A stretch of 64,000 bases of DNA from an uncultured Oscillospiraceae bacterium (GCA_910589395.1 CAJUTL010000006.1:1-64000); one strand, 5' to 3'; positions 49,056-57,851 are shown, numbered from the stretch's first letter. Numbers and translations are program-made. The notes: generated from the letters alone by a model not told the origin.

Positions 49056-50912
49056 TTAATTTTTTACAAAGAACTGCTCGTACCACACAATAAAAGTGTA
49101 GAAGGACCAGATCTTCTGCATATTCAGGGCTTTTCCTTCCTTGTGGTCGTCCAAAAGCTTCATCAGCTCTTTTGTAACGAAGAACTTTTCGGCGATCTCG
49201 CTTTGGAAGGCTTCCTTTACCTTGTTGTAATATTTCTCCTCCCGCAGCCAGTCGGAAAGGGGAACCGGGAAGCCCAGCTTCTTTTTGTTGGCCGTGCGTT
49301 CCGGCAGCTGCTTGATAGCGGCGCTTCGCAATGCCTTTTTGGTGGTTTCCGTTTTGCAGTCCGCCCGGAAGCGGGTGGGAATGCGGGTGGAAAGCTCCAG
49401 CATTTTTTTATCCAGGAAGGGCACTCGCAGCTCCAGAGAATTGGCCATGCTCATGCGGTCTGCCTTCAAAAGGATATCATAGATCATCCAGGTGTGCATA
49501 TCCACGTATTGCAGCTGGGTGGGCTCGTCCAGGTCCCGCACCTCGTCGAAATAGCGCTTGCTGTATTCCTCCGGCAGCTTGGAGGTGATAGGGCGCTTCA
49601 GGTATTTCTGGCGCTCCCGGCTATCGGTAAACACATAGTTTGCCCGCATAAACCGCTGCCAGGGCTCCATGGCCCCCCGCACCAGGAAATGCTTGCCCTT
49701 GAATTCCGGCAGCTTTCCCGCCACGGCGCCCGCCATTTTCCGCAGAGGACGGGGCACCTTCCTGGTGTATTCGGCGAAATGGCCGCCCTGCAGGTACATG
49801 GGGTAGCCGCCGAACAGCTCGTCCGCGCCCTCGCCGGAAAGCACCACCTTCACATATTTCCTGGCGTTCTTTGCCAGAAAATACAGGGGGATCTCCGAAG
49901 GGTTGGGCAGGGGCTCGTCCATAAAATACTGAATTTCCGGCATAGCGTCGAAGAATTCATCGGCAGAAACCTTATTGCTGATATTGGGTACGCCCACCAC
50001 GCTGGAAAAATCCTGGGCATAGGGCAGCTCGCTGTATTTTTCCTCCTCATAGCCTACGGAGAAGGTTTTTACTTTTTTGGTTCCCTTGGAAATTTCCTTC
50101 ACCACGTAGCTGGAATCCACGCCGGAGGAAAGGAAGCAGCCCACCTCCACATCGCTGATCTGGTGCATGGCCACCGATTCTGTGAATTCCCTTGTGATCT
50201 CCTGCTCCCAGTATTCCAGGGATCTGTCCTCTTCCGCCCGGTACTGGATACGGTAGTACCGCTCGATCTGCATTTCCCCGTTTTGATAAGTGAAGCAATG
50301 GGCGCCGGGCAGCTTATACACGTTCTTGAAGATCGTTTCCTCATCGGGAAGGTATTCGTAAGAAAGATACTCCGGGATCTTTTCCTCCCGCAGCTCCTTT
50401 TGAAAGCCGGGGTGGGAGAGGAAGCTCTTGATCTCAGAGCCGAAAAGAAATTCCTTGCCATCTTTGTAGTAGTAGAAGGGCTTGATGCCGAAAATATCCC
50501 GGGCGCCGAAAAGTTTTTTCTCCGCCTTGTCCCAAATGACAAAGGCGAACATGCCCCGAAGCTTTTGCAGAATTTCTTTTCCGTATTCCTCATAGCCGTG
50601 AAGAATCACTTCAGAATCAGCTTTTGTTGTAAAGCTGTGCCCCTTGTCGATCAAATCCTCCCGAAGAGCCTGATAGTTATAGATCTCTCCGTTAAACAGC
50701 AGGGCCTTGGTGCCGTTTTCATTGAGAATGGGCTGTCTGCCGCCCGCGAGATCGATAATGGAAAGCCGCCGGAAGCCCAGGGAAATATCTTCGTCCACAT
50801 AGTAGTGAGCGTCGTCCGGCCCCCGGTGAACGATCCTGTCCGCCATGGCGTGGATCACCGCCTCCCGGTTTGAAACCGCCGAGGTATTGAAAAAACCTGC
50901 AAAACCGCACAT
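49056..50912 (-). CDS. asnB: Glutamine-dependent asparagine synthetase homologue 1
   Basis: A 618-residue protein. The N-terminal glutaminase has nucleophile Cys2 (MCGFAGFF), RIVHRGPDD, RRLSIIDLAGGRQP and LLFNGEIYNYQ. The synthetase domain has the PP-loop FLSSGVDSSYV and VVLSGEGADELFGGYP. All residues for making an amide from aspartate or a related carboxylate are present. It is about 60-65% identical by eye to the second copy at 53848. Such proteins either make free asparagine or amidate D-Asp in peptidoglycan (AsnH type); the neighbours favour the latter for at least one copy. The start at 50912 has GGAG twelve bases upstream. Confidence 0.85.
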   Translation of the reverse strand: MCGFAGFFNTSAVSNREAVIHAMADRIVHRGPDDAHYYVDEDISLGFRRLSIIDLAGGRQPILNENGTKALLFNGEIYNYQALREDLIDKGHSFTTKADSEVILHGYEEYGKEILQKLRGMFAFVIWDKAEKKLFGARDIFGIKPFYYYKDGKEFLFGSEIKSFLSHPGFQKELREEKIPEYLSYEYLPDEETIFKNVYKLPGAHCFTYQNGEMQIERYYRIQYRAEEDRSLEYWEQEITREFTESVAMHQISDVEVGCFLSSGVDSSYVVKEISKGTKKVKTFSVGYEEEKYSELPYAQDFSSVVGVPNISNKVSADEFFDAMPEIQYFMDEPLPNPSEIPLYFLAKNARKYVKVVLSGEGADELFGGYPMYLQGGHFAEYTRKVPRPLRKMAGAVAGKLPEFKGKHFLVRGAMEPWQRFMRANYVFTDSRERQKYLKRPITSKLPEEYSKRYFDEVRDLDEPTQLQYVDMHTWMIYDILLKADRMSMANSLELRVPFLDKKMLELSTRIPTRFRADCKTETTKKALRSAAIKQLPERTANKKKLGFPVPLSDWLREEKYYNKVKEAFQSEIAEKFFVTKELMKLLDDHKEGKALNMQKIWSFYTFIVWYEQFFVKN

Positions 50913-51031
50913 AGTATGCTACACTCCGATCTTCTGAAATTTTAGAGCACCTTTTACTGGGGCTTGTTTGAAAATAGAGAAAATGATGGATTTTTGACCA
51001 GAAGCGGTCAATTTCAAGGAAGAAACCGCAA

Positions 51032-51071
51032 GTCAATCTCGTGCGATTGAAGTCAATCACGAGATTGACTG
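51032..51071 (-). promoter_or_regulatory. Hairpin between lipoprotein and asnB-like gene 1
   Basis: A perfect 13-bp inverted repeat, AGTCAATCTCGTG (51032-51044) / CACGAGATTGACT (51059-51071), with further AGTCAAT half-sites inside. No T-tract follows on the minus strand, so it looks more like an operator or attenuator than a terminator. Confidence 0.5.
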
Positions 51072-51139
51072 GGATTTCTAACGCGGAAAATGGCCGTTTA
51101 TAGGCAAAAAGACGGCATTTTCGATTTTTCAAAGAAGCC

Positions 51140-51592
51140 CTAAGGCTGAATGACAAGCTTCAGTTCAATATCTTCACAATCATATCCCACAAGCTTGAAT
51201 CGGTTTTGCCCCTTTGGCATCGGCAGTACGATCCTGGTAGTTTCCTCAGCAGAAGCTTCCGACGAACGTTCGATCACAGTGGTAACCTTGTCATTGGGGT
51301 CGATATGCACGATTTTAGCCTGTCCCCCGGAAAGAGTGAAGGTAAATTCGATCGTAAGCTCCTGTGCTTCCGGCAGATGATTTTCCCATATGGTTTCACG
51401 CCCGTCAAATTTTCCTATGGAGAAAGAGAGCTCGTTGTCCTTTTGAGAGCTGGCGGAAAAGGATTTTGCGAAATGATCCGCCTGTACGAGCATCTCCTCG
51501 GAATTGTATTCCAGTTTCGCAAATTCGTTGCCGCACGCAGCCAGAAGCAGGCACAGAAAAGTAAGCAGCAGGATTTTTACCAGGTTTTTCAT
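51140..51592 (-). CDS. Small lipoprotein of unknown function
   Basis: A 150-residue protein. The signal peptide MKNLVKILLLTFLCLLLAAC carries a clear lipobox cysteine at residue 20. The mature part is beta-rich and acidic (LTIEFTFTLSGGQAKIVHIDPNDKVTTVIER) and ends with a segment resembling a small beta-sandwich; no family is recognised. AAAGGAAAATGCC precedes the ATG. It lies between the racemase and an asparagine synthetase homologue in the same minus-strand run, so it may be part of the cell-envelope system suggested there. Confidence 0.65.
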   Translation of the reverse strand: MKNLVKILLLTFLCLLLAACGNEFAKLEYNSEEMLVQADHFAKSFSASSQKDNELSFSIGKFDGRETIWENHLPEAQELTIEFTFTLSGGQAKIVHIDPNDKVTTVIERSSEASAEETTRIVLPMPKGQNRFKLVGYDCEDIELKLVIQP

Positions 51593-51634
51593 GGCATTTT
51601 CCTTTCTGAAGGGAGTAAAGTAATGCGCCCCTTC

Positions 51635-52351
51635 TCAGCAAAGCAAGGTTTTATATTCCGGCTTTAATGTTCCGCCGCATTCCTCTACACAGCGTTTGGC
51701 AAGCACTTCTAAGGCGTCCAAATAGCGGCTATCCAATCCGGCGCTCTTTTTAATGAGGGAGAGCTCTGTGCAGCCCAGCACAATGCAGTCGCAGCCCGCA
51801 CCGTACAGGGCCTCCGACAGCCTGTGAAATTTTTCCGGGCTGGCGGGCTTTCCCGCCTTGATCTCGTCATAGATCAGGCTCATCACCAGTGCCTGCTCCG
51901 GCTCTTTCGGGATCGCCGCCTCCAGCCCCAGGCCGGAAAAGGCGCTCTGAAACAGGCCGGTGCTCACCGTGCCGGTGGTGGCCAAAATGCCGGGGCGCTT
52001 TTTTCCGGCAGCCTTCAGCTCCCGGGCGGTTTCCTCCACCATGTTGAGAAAGGGAATGGAAACGCTTCCGGCAAGCTCCTTGTAGAAATAATGGGAGGTA
52101 ACGCAGGGGGCGCACAGGCACCCTGCCCCCAGCCCCTCCAGGGTTTTGGCGGTGGCCGTCATAGAGGGCAGGGGAGAAGGCTTTTCAGGATCCAGAATAT
52201 GGGCGGTGCGGTCCGGCACCTGAGGCCGGTCAAATACGATCACGTCCAGATGCTCCTGGTCGGTTTTCGCGTCTGTCATTTCGATAATGAGCTGCAAGAG
52301 ATAAGCGGTGGCCATAGGCCCCAGCCCGCCGATAATGCCCAGTGTTTTCAT
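51635..52351 (-). CDS. Aspartate/glutamate racemase family protein
   Basis: A 238-residue cofactor-independent racemase: MKTLGIIGGLGPMATAYL at the start, first catalytic cysteine in LCAPCVTSHYFY near residue 82 and second in IVLGCTELSL near residue 191, as in RacD/YgeA proteins. The usual CNT after the first cysteine is CVT here. It would supply D-aspartate. The start at 52351 follows AGAGGTG; a GTG three codons earlier is less likely. It sits next to a D-aspartate-ligase-like ATP-grasp gene, which gives its product a clear use. Confidence 0.8.
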   Translation of the reverse strand: MKTLGIIGGLGPMATAYLLQLIIEMTDAKTDQEHLDVIVFDRPQVPDRTAHILDPEKPSPLPSMTATAKTLEGLGAGCLCAPCVTSHYFYKELAGSVSIPFLNMVEETARELKAAGKKRPGILATTGTVSTGLFQSAFSGLGLEAAIPKEPEQALVMSLIYDEIKAGKPASPEKFHRLSEALYGAGCDCIVLGCTELSLIKKSAGLDSRYLDALEVLAKRCVEECGGTLKPEYKTLLC

Positions 52352-52628
52352 GGAGTTCACCTCTCTTTTCCATTTAATGGAAGATAAGATAAATTGGAAT
52401 TTGCAGGACTGACAAATAGCAGTAACCCCTTGCCTTCCCTGACAGGGGAGGTGGCGGCCATAAGGCCGTCGGAGGGGTTCCAGCTCAGCTGAAACTTCGA
52501 TAAATCCTACATTTCACCAACTGTTCTGGTAGAACCCCTCAGTCACGACTTCGCCGTGACAGCTCCCCTTTCAGGGGAGCCAAGGGTTATGTGCAAAACT
52601 ATCATTTAGCCTTCCTTTACAACGCCTC
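52352..52628. repeat. Intergenic family B block inside the D-Asx gene run
   Basis: Spacer GATAAATTGGAATTTGCAGG (52387-52406), family B 52433-52581 and spacer AAAACTATCATTTAGCC (52593-52609). No gene or promoter was recognised. Confidence 0.7.
52433..52581. repeat. Family B palindromic block, copy 7
   Basis: Arms CCTTCCCTGACAGGGGAGG and AGCTCCCCTTTCAGGGGAG. Hairpins GGCGGCCATAAGGCCGTC and GTCACGACTTCGCCGTGAC. Confidence 0.7.
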
Positions 52629-53864
52629 TCAATCCCGCAGTCCCTTATTCCCAAAATACCGCTTATACTTTTCAAAATAGTGGTATTGGTTTTTCACAAA
52701 ATGGACCCAGCGCTTCAGGGAACGGTCGCCCTTGTAGTAGTAGGACCGGCAGTATTTGCCCTGGCGGATCAGCTCCTTTGCTTCTGCCTTCAGGGCCTCG
52801 TCCTTGACATACCGGAAGATGATCTTTTTTGGAATGATCGTCCACAGCACCTTGTTGGTGGCCGCGGTGCAGGGCAGGTCCTTGTGATAGATCACATCGT
52901 CCACCAGCCATTTTGCCAGGTTGTATCCGGCGGCGGTGACAAAAAAGCTGCTTCTGCCCTGCCGGAGGTTCATTTCAAACAGCTTATAAGTGCCGTCCCG
53001 CCGGTCATATTTCATATCGAAATTGGCAAAGCCCACATAGCCGATGCCTTCCAGAAAATTTTTCATCATCTCGTTGAGCTTTTCATCATAGCCGTTTATG
53101 ATGGCGGCATAGCTGCCGATACCCTCGGGGGAATGCTCTTCCAAAAGGGCGTTGCCCAGGGCGATAAGCTTTACCTTCTTATCCCTGCCGCAGTAGCAGT
53201 TCATCACCCGCATGTTGCTGTCGTCGCCGGGAATGTACTCCTGCAAAATCAGGTGATCCTTGTAGGAGGAAGAATAGATGGCGGTGAGGATCGCATCGAA
53301 TTCCTCCCGGGTTTCCGCCACAAACACCTTTTTCTTGTGGGGAAATTTACAGTTCCAATAGGCAACGGAATTGGAGGGCTTGATGATAACGGGAAAGTCA
53401 AAGGGCAGCTCCAGGTTTTCATGGTTTTCATAGGTGCAGGTAGTGGTTTTCGGAAAGGAAAACCCGTGCTCGGTGCAAACCTCATAAAAGCTTTCCTTGA
53501 TGGAAAGCCGCATGAGAAGCTCTTCCTCAATGCATTCAAATTCGTACACGCCCCGAAGCTGCTCCTGATTTCTCACCAGCAGCTTGATATAGTTATCCCC
53601 ACAGGGGACAAGCAGCAGCTTTTTGCCCGTGCCCTCATAGCGCTTTGCGAAATTCAGAAGCGTGGAAACGAACACCTCGTCGTCTTCCAGCTTCGGCTCC
53701 ACTACCTCTACCGTGACGATTTTGCTGGCGGTGCAGGGGCCTAAGATCCCCTTTCCGATGGCAACGGAGGAAACGCCGTATTCCTCGTGAAAGGAGCGGG
53801 CCATACCGTACACGTTGATATCGCTGCCCAGCAGTACCGGGATAAACTCAATTTTCTCCGCCAT
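52629..53864 (-). CDS. ATP-grasp ligase resembling D-aspartate ligase (Asl type)
   Basis: A 411-residue ATP-grasp enzyme. It opens with VLLGSDINVYGMARSFHEEYG, the entry typical of carboxylate-amine ligases of the D-aspartate ligase group. Further on are FDFPVIIKPSNSVAYW (ATP-binding Lys), LILQEYIPGDDSNMRVM, GFANFDMKYD and LFEMNLRQGRSSF (metal-binding Glu/Asn). In Enterococcus faecium and Lactococcus the homologous enzyme joins D-Asp to the side chain of peptidoglycan residue 3. GGAGGT lies eight bases upstream of ATG 53864, inside the end of the asparagine synthetase homologue 2 gene (17-base overlap), so translation is coupled. Confidence 0.78.
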   Translation of the reverse strand: MAEKIEFIPVLLGSDINVYGMARSFHEEYGVSSVAIGKGILGPCTASKIVTVEVVEPKLEDDEVFVSTLLNFAKRYEGTGKKLLLVPCGDNYIKLLVRNQEQLRGVYEFECIEEELLMRLSIKESFYEVCTEHGFSFPKTTTCTYENHENLELPFDFPVIIKPSNSVAYWNCKFPHKKKVFVAETREEFDAILTAIYSSSYKDHLILQEYIPGDDSNMRVMNCYCGRDKKVKLIALGNALLEEHSPEGIGSYAAIINGYDEKLNEMMKNFLEGIGYVGFANFDMKYDRRDGTYKLFEMNLRQGRSSFFVTAAGYNLAKWLVDDVIYHKDLPCTAATNKVLWTIIPKKIIFRYVKDEALKAEAKELIRQGKYCRSYYYKGDRSLKRWVHFVKNQYHYFEKYKRYFGNKGLRD

Positions 53865-55704
53865 GGGGCTCTACCTCCGAAAAGAATTGCTTGTACCAGA
53901 TCAGGAAGGTGTACACCGTCCAAACCCGGCGGCTGTTGTCGACTTTGCCGTTTTTATGGTCGTCCAAAAGCTTTAAGAGAAGCTCGGTGTGGAAGAATTT
54001 CTCCGCGTTTTCACTTTGGAATTCCGCTTTTACAAGCTCATAATATTTTTCTTCCTTCAGCCACACCCTGGTGGGTACGGGGAAGCCCAGCTTCTTTTTC
54101 CCGGCCCATTTTTCCGGCATGCGCCGAAGGGCCGCCTTCCGCATGGCGAATTTGGTGTTTTCCCTGTTGACCCGATACCTGAGAGGGATCCGCCCCGCCA
54201 GGGCCATGATCTTTTTATCCAGGAAGGGAACCCGCAGCTCCAGGGAATTTGCCATACTCATTTTATCGGCCTTTAAGAGGATATCTCCCACCATCCACAT
54301 GTTGAGATCCACAAACTGCATTTTTGTCACAGCGTCCTTGTCCTGTACCATGTCGTAATAGGGCTTCACCATAGCGGCAGGGGACAGGGCGTCTGTGGGG
54401 TGCTTCAGAAGCGCTTTGCGCTCCTTCTCCGTAAACATATAGGCGTTGCCAATGAAGCGATCCTCCAGTTTTTTGCCCCGGCGTACCAGGAAATTCAACC
54501 CCCGGTGGGCGGGCAGCAGCCCGGCAATGGAACCGATGAGCTTTCGCAGGGGGAAGGGGATCTTATCATACCAGGCGCATTCCAGCGGCTCCTTATAGAT
54601 ATTGTAGCCGCCGAAGATCTCGTCGGCGCCCTCGCCGGAAAGTACCACCTTCAGATGCTTCGCGGCGGTATTGCACACGAAATACAGAGCCACGGCGGAG
54701 GGATCCGCCAGGGGCTCGTCCATATGATACTGAATTTTGGGGAAGGTACCCCAGAATTCCTCCGGGGTGATGACCTTGCTGATATTTTTCACCGGGATCT
54801 GCCGGGAAAGCTCCTCCGCATAGCTGATCTCATTGTATTTTGTGCCGTTGTCAAAGCCCACGGTAAAGGTTTTATCCACATGGGCGGAGCAGGCCACATA
54901 GCTGGAATCCACCCCGGAAGAAAGGAAAGAGCCCACCTCCACATCGCTGACCTTGTGCGCTTCGATGGAATCGTCAAAGGTCTTTTCGATCTCATCTACC
55001 CAATCGTCGAGGGACTTGTCCTCTTCGGCGTGAAACTCCGGCAGCCAGTACCGGGTGAATTCCATTTTGCCATCGGCATATTTGAAATAGTGAGCCGGGG
55101 GCATTTTATACACGTTTTTGAAAAAGGTTTCCGGCCCGGGGGAATACTGGAAGGAAAGGTAGTGCTCCAGCGCCCGTTCGTTGAGCTCTTTTTTGAATCC
55201 GGGGTGGAACAGGAAGCTTTTGATCTCCGAGCCGAAAAGCAGGAGCTCTCCCATTTTCGCATAGTACAGGGGCTTGATGCCGAAGAAATCCCGTGCACCA
55301 AACAGCTCTTTTTTCTCTTTGTCCCAAATCACAAAGGCAAACATACCTCTGAGCTTTTGCAGCAGCTGGGGGCCGTATTCCTCATAGCCGTGAAGGATCA
55401 CTTCGGAATCAGCTTTTGTTGTAAAGGTGTGCCCCTTGTCAATCAAATCCTCCCGGAGGTCCTGATAATTATAGATCTCTCCGTTAAACAACAGGGCCTT
55501 GGTGCCGTCCTCATTGAGAATGGGCTGTCTGCCGCCTGCAAGGTCGATGATGGAAAGCCGCCGGAAGCCCAGAGAAATATCACCGTCCATATAGTAATCG
55601 GCGTCGTCCGGTCCCCGGTGCCGAATGGCGTCTGTCATGGCGTGCAGTACGCCTTCATCCCGCTGGGTGTTACTGTCGCCGAGAAAGCCAACAAATCCAC
55701 ACAT
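53848..55704 (-). CDS. Glutamine-dependent asparagine synthetase homologue 2 (candidate AsnH-type amidase)
   Basis: A 618-residue paralogue of the protein at 49056 with the same architecture: MCGFVGFL (Cys2), AIRHRGPDD, LLFNGEIYNYQ, PP-loop FLSSGVDSSYV, VVLSGEGADEIFGGY and the C-terminal helical domain. The start at 55704 begins at the obligatory Met-Cys; a longer in-frame reading to 55830 must be discarded because Cys2 has to be N-terminal. Its end overlaps the D-aspartate-ligase-like gene, which links it to amidating D-Asp to D-Asn in a peptidoglycan bridge, as AsnH does in lactococci. Plain asparagine synthesis cannot be excluded. Confidence 0.83.
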   Translation of the reverse strand: MCGFVGFLGDSNTQRDEGVLHAMTDAIRHRGPDDADYYMDGDISLGFRRLSIIDLAGGRQPILNEDGTKALLFNGEIYNYQDLREDLIDKGHTFTTKADSEVILHGYEEYGPQLLQKLRGMFAFVIWDKEKKELFGARDFFGIKPLYYAKMGELLLFGSEIKSFLFHPGFKKELNERALEHYLSFQYSPGPETFFKNVYKMPPAHYFKYADGKMEFTRYWLPEFHAEEDKSLDDWVDEIEKTFDDSIEAHKVSDVEVGSFLSSGVDSSYVACSAHVDKTFTVGFDNGTKYNEISYAEELSRQIPVKNISKVITPEEFWGTFPKIQYHMDEPLADPSAVALYFVCNTAAKHLKVVLSGEGADEIFGGYNIYKEPLECAWYDKIPFPLRKLIGSIAGLLPAHRGLNFLVRRGKKLEDRFIGNAYMFTEKERKALLKHPTDALSPAAMVKPYYDMVQDKDAVTKMQFVDLNMWMVGDILLKADKMSMANSLELRVPFLDKKIMALAGRIPLRYRVNRENTKFAMRKAALRRMPEKWAGKKKLGFPVPTRVWLKEEKYYELVKAEFQSENAEKFFHTELLLKLLDDHKNGKVDNSRRVWTVYTFLIWYKQFFSEVEPHGGEN

Positions 55705-55862
55705 AGCTTTTTTGACCGTCCTTTCTGTTCCGTTCTCTTTTTTGCAAAAGAAAAGCAAAGCGCCGCCGCTCTCCCGAAAACCGGCCGAAACCGCGCCCTG
55801 CTTTCTAGTATATCCCAAAAACAGCCTCACAGAGGCAGAGAATGACGGCTTTACCCGTCATT

Positions 55863-55891
55863 ATTTTATCACGTCAGGAAGAAAATGACAA
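55863..55891 (-). promoter_or_regulatory. Promoter of the D-Asx gene run
   Basis: On the minus strand TTGTCA (55891-55886), 17-base spacer, TAAAAT (55868-55863). A hairpin AATGACGG/CCGTCATT (55841-55862) begins right after it and would form at the 5' end of the transcript. Confidence 0.5.
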
Positions 55892-55892
55892 A

Positions 55893-55975
55893 TTTTTTTC
55901 AAAACACCACGGAAGCTTCGTCTTCTGTGATGTTTTACACCACGGAAGTCTCGTTTTCCGTAGTGCTTTGACTTC
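55893..55975 (-). terminator. Tandem hairpins ending the Xre gene
   Basis: Two related stems, CACCACGGAAG...CTTCTGTGATG (55905-55932) and CACCACGGAAGTC...TTTTCCGTAGTG, are followed on the minus strand by GTGTTTTGAAAAAAA. Plausible terminator for the gene ending at 55990. Confidence 0.5.
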
Positions 55976-55989
55976 GCGAAAGCCTTTCT

Positions 55990-56718
55990 TCAGTGTTCCG
56001 ATTTAGATGATTTTTCCACATTTTTGATAAGCTCCATTAAGGCGGGGGCGTGTTGAGGAAATTCCTTTGCCAGGCTTTCCGGCGTCAGGGCAGGGATCGT
56101 TTCCCGTTTTACCCCAACGCAGTCGCCAATGCTTTCCCCGCTGAGTACATAGCGGCTTTTCGCCTCCGCCATGGCCATGGCGGAATTCATGCTGGCGCCG
56201 AACAGCCGGGTATCCAGAGAAAAAATATCCTGAGAATTTTTAGGGTTAGAGGAATACAGCAGCCGGAAGATCTTGTATACCGCCGCGAAAAGATAGGTGG
56301 AAACCTCTCTGGTAAGGCTTTCGCTATTGATTTTTTTCAAAAGACCGAATACAATACTAAGGGAATTGATCAAAACCCGCCGGTTATATTCTGCGGAAGG
56401 CGCGTCCTCCTTTTTTCCACGGGGCATATCGCCGACGGAAATATCCTGAATAGCCAGCACCGCACCGCTTCGGTGCAGGGTGCGGCCCAGCAGATAATCG
56501 CAGGAAACATCGTAATAATCTGCGGCTCGGATCACAAAATCCAGACCGCACTCCCGAATTCCCTTTTCGTAATGGGAGAGCAGCGCCTGGGAAATACCCA
56601 GATCGGCGGCAACCTTTTTTTGGCTGTAGCCCCGCTCTTTTCGCAGCAGGGTCAAAAGCCTGGGAAAATCTTCATTCAATTCAAATCTGCCTCTCCGCTT
56701 TCCGTTTTCGGTCGTCAT
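55990..56718 (-). CDS. Xre-family transcriptional regulator
   Basis: A 242-residue protein. An HTH_3 domain occupies residues about 15-75 (FPRLLTLLRKERGYSQKKVAADLGISQALLSHYEKGIRECGLDFVIRAADYYDVSCDYLLGRT), followed by a helical 160-residue C-terminal part without a recognised motif. The start at 56718 has AAGGAG seven bases upstream; a longer reading to 56799 lacks a site. A promoter reads at 56791-56818 with direct repeats AAGTAAATAGG / AAAGTAAAGG that could be its own operator. Its targets are unknown; the D-Asx cluster lies directly downstream on the same strand. Confidence 0.85.
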   Translation of the reverse strand: MTTENGKRRGRFELNEDFPRLLTLLRKERGYSQKKVAADLGISQALLSHYEKGIRECGLDFVIRAADYYDVSCDYLLGRTLHRSGAVLAIQDISVGDMPRGKKEDAPSAEYNRRVLINSLSIVFGLLKKINSESLTREVSTYLFAAVYKIFRLLYSSNPKNSQDIFSLDTRLFGASMNSAMAMAEAKSRYVLSGESIGDCVGVKRETIPALTPESLAKEFPQHAPALMELIKNVEKSSKSEH

Positions 56719-56790
56719 GAAAATACTCCTTGCCTTTTGTGCTTCACCTGTTTCTGTGAACTGTGGTTTAGAGGGTCTGCTTTTTCTGAG

Positions 56791-56818
56791 ATTATACAAT
56801 AAGTAAATAGGAAAGTAA
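56791..56818 (-). promoter_or_regulatory. Promoter of the Xre gene
   Basis: Minus strand TTTACT (56818-56813), 16-base spacer, TATAAT (56796-56791). Direct repeats AAGTAAATAGG and AAAGTAAAGG (56801-56821, plus strand) overlap the -35. Confidence 0.5.
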
Positions 56819-56943
56819 AGGAAAAAACGGGGAAAAGAGCGGGATTTTCAAAAAATTTGTCTTTTATAGAGAAAAAGGATTCCAAAGAATTTTTTCGGGG
56901 GAATTTTTTAACTCCCAGCTTTTGTGAGAAAGGAAGGCTGTCT

Positions 56944-57630
56944 GTGAAATCTTATGTGATCTATTTGCTCCGCAATATGCCCTGTGAGGGAAATCTGGAG
57001 GGGCGCTATATCGGAAGAACGGAATCTCCTTTGGCGGAAAGCTCGGTAAAGGAACTTTTGGAACTGAAGCGGACCTTTCAATACCCTAAGGCGGAAGCGT
57101 TTTATGCCAGTCCCTCCGTCCGGTGTGTGGATACCTTAAAGCTGCTGTATCCTCAGGCGGAGCCGGAGGTCATTTTGGAAATGGCGGAATGTGATTTTGG
57201 GGACTGGGAAAATAAAACCGCGGAAGAGCTGAAAAATGAGCCTGGCTTTTCTCAGTGGCTGGAAAGCGGCGGACAGACCGCGCCGCCTCACGGAGAAAGC
57301 AGCCCGGTATTTGTACAGCGGGTATGCATGGGCTTTGAGATGCTGGTGCAAAACCTGATGGCCGCGGGAAAAACCACAGCGGTGCTTGTGACCCATGCCG
57401 GGGTACTTACCACCCTTCTTGCCGCCTATGGCCTCCCCAGGGCCAAGCCCTTGGATTGGATGTGCTCTCCCGGCTGCGGGTACGCCGTGCGGATCACGCC
57501 CAGCCTGTGGATGCGTTCCATGGTCATGGAGGTCATCAGTCAGCTGCCCCAGGGTGAAGAAAACCAGCGCCCGGATCACCTGGTCATCGACCTTGCGAGA
57601 GAAGCAGCGGAAAAGGCTTACGGGGATTAG
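56944..57630 (+). CDS. Histidine-phosphatase family protein lacking the catalytic RHG histidine
   Basis: A 228-residue protein of the phosphoglycerate-mutase/CobC superfamily. The defining LIRHGxTxxN motif reads YLLRNMPCEGN, so the phosphorylated His is Asn. The rest of the fold is recognisable: GRYIGRTESPL, SPSVRCVDTLKLL, MAECDFGDWENKT with the proton-donor Glu region, and the second histidine in VTHAGVLTTLL. Either it is a non-catalytic relative or it acts by another mechanism. GTG 56944 is chosen as start because GAAAGGAAGG lies six bases before it; a TTG at 56857 has no such site. It is divergent from the Xre gene. Confidence 0.75.
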   Translation: MKSYVIYLLRNMPCEGNLEGRYIGRTESPLAESSVKELLELKRTFQYPKAEAFYASPSVRCVDTLKLLYPQAEPEVILEMAECDFGDWENKTAEELKNEPGFSQWLESGGQTAPPHGESSPVFVQRVCMGFEMLVQNLMAAGKTTAVLVTHAGVLTTLLAAYGLPRAKPLDWMCSPGCGYAVRITPSLWMRSMVMEVISQLPQGEENQRPDHLVIDLAREAAEKAYGD

Positions 57631-57758
57631 AGGCTGGATACGGGATTCTAGATGTTGGACGAATGAAAGACGAGCGTACATTAGTAATTATCAATTAGTA
57701 ATTAGTAATGAAGGGCAAAGTCCGGGCGATAATATAGTTTTATACACAGTTCCTTCCT

Positions 57759-57851
57759 GTCATTCTGAGGAACGAAGTGACGAAGAATCTTGTCCTTCAT
57801 TGTCTGAGTAAAGAGATGAAGAACGAGATTCTTCACTTCGTTCAGAATGAC
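57759..57851. repeat. Family A palindromic repeat, copy 10
   Basis: 93 bp, GTCATTCTGAGG to TCAGAATGAC, centre TTCATTGTCTGAGTAAAG. Confidence 0.8.

Noticed and set aside
49044..50873. 609-codon plus-strand frame opposite the first asparagine synthetase homologue, and a similar one at 54400-55845
   Set aside because: Both exist only because the paralogous genes share codon bias; their products lack any recognised domain.
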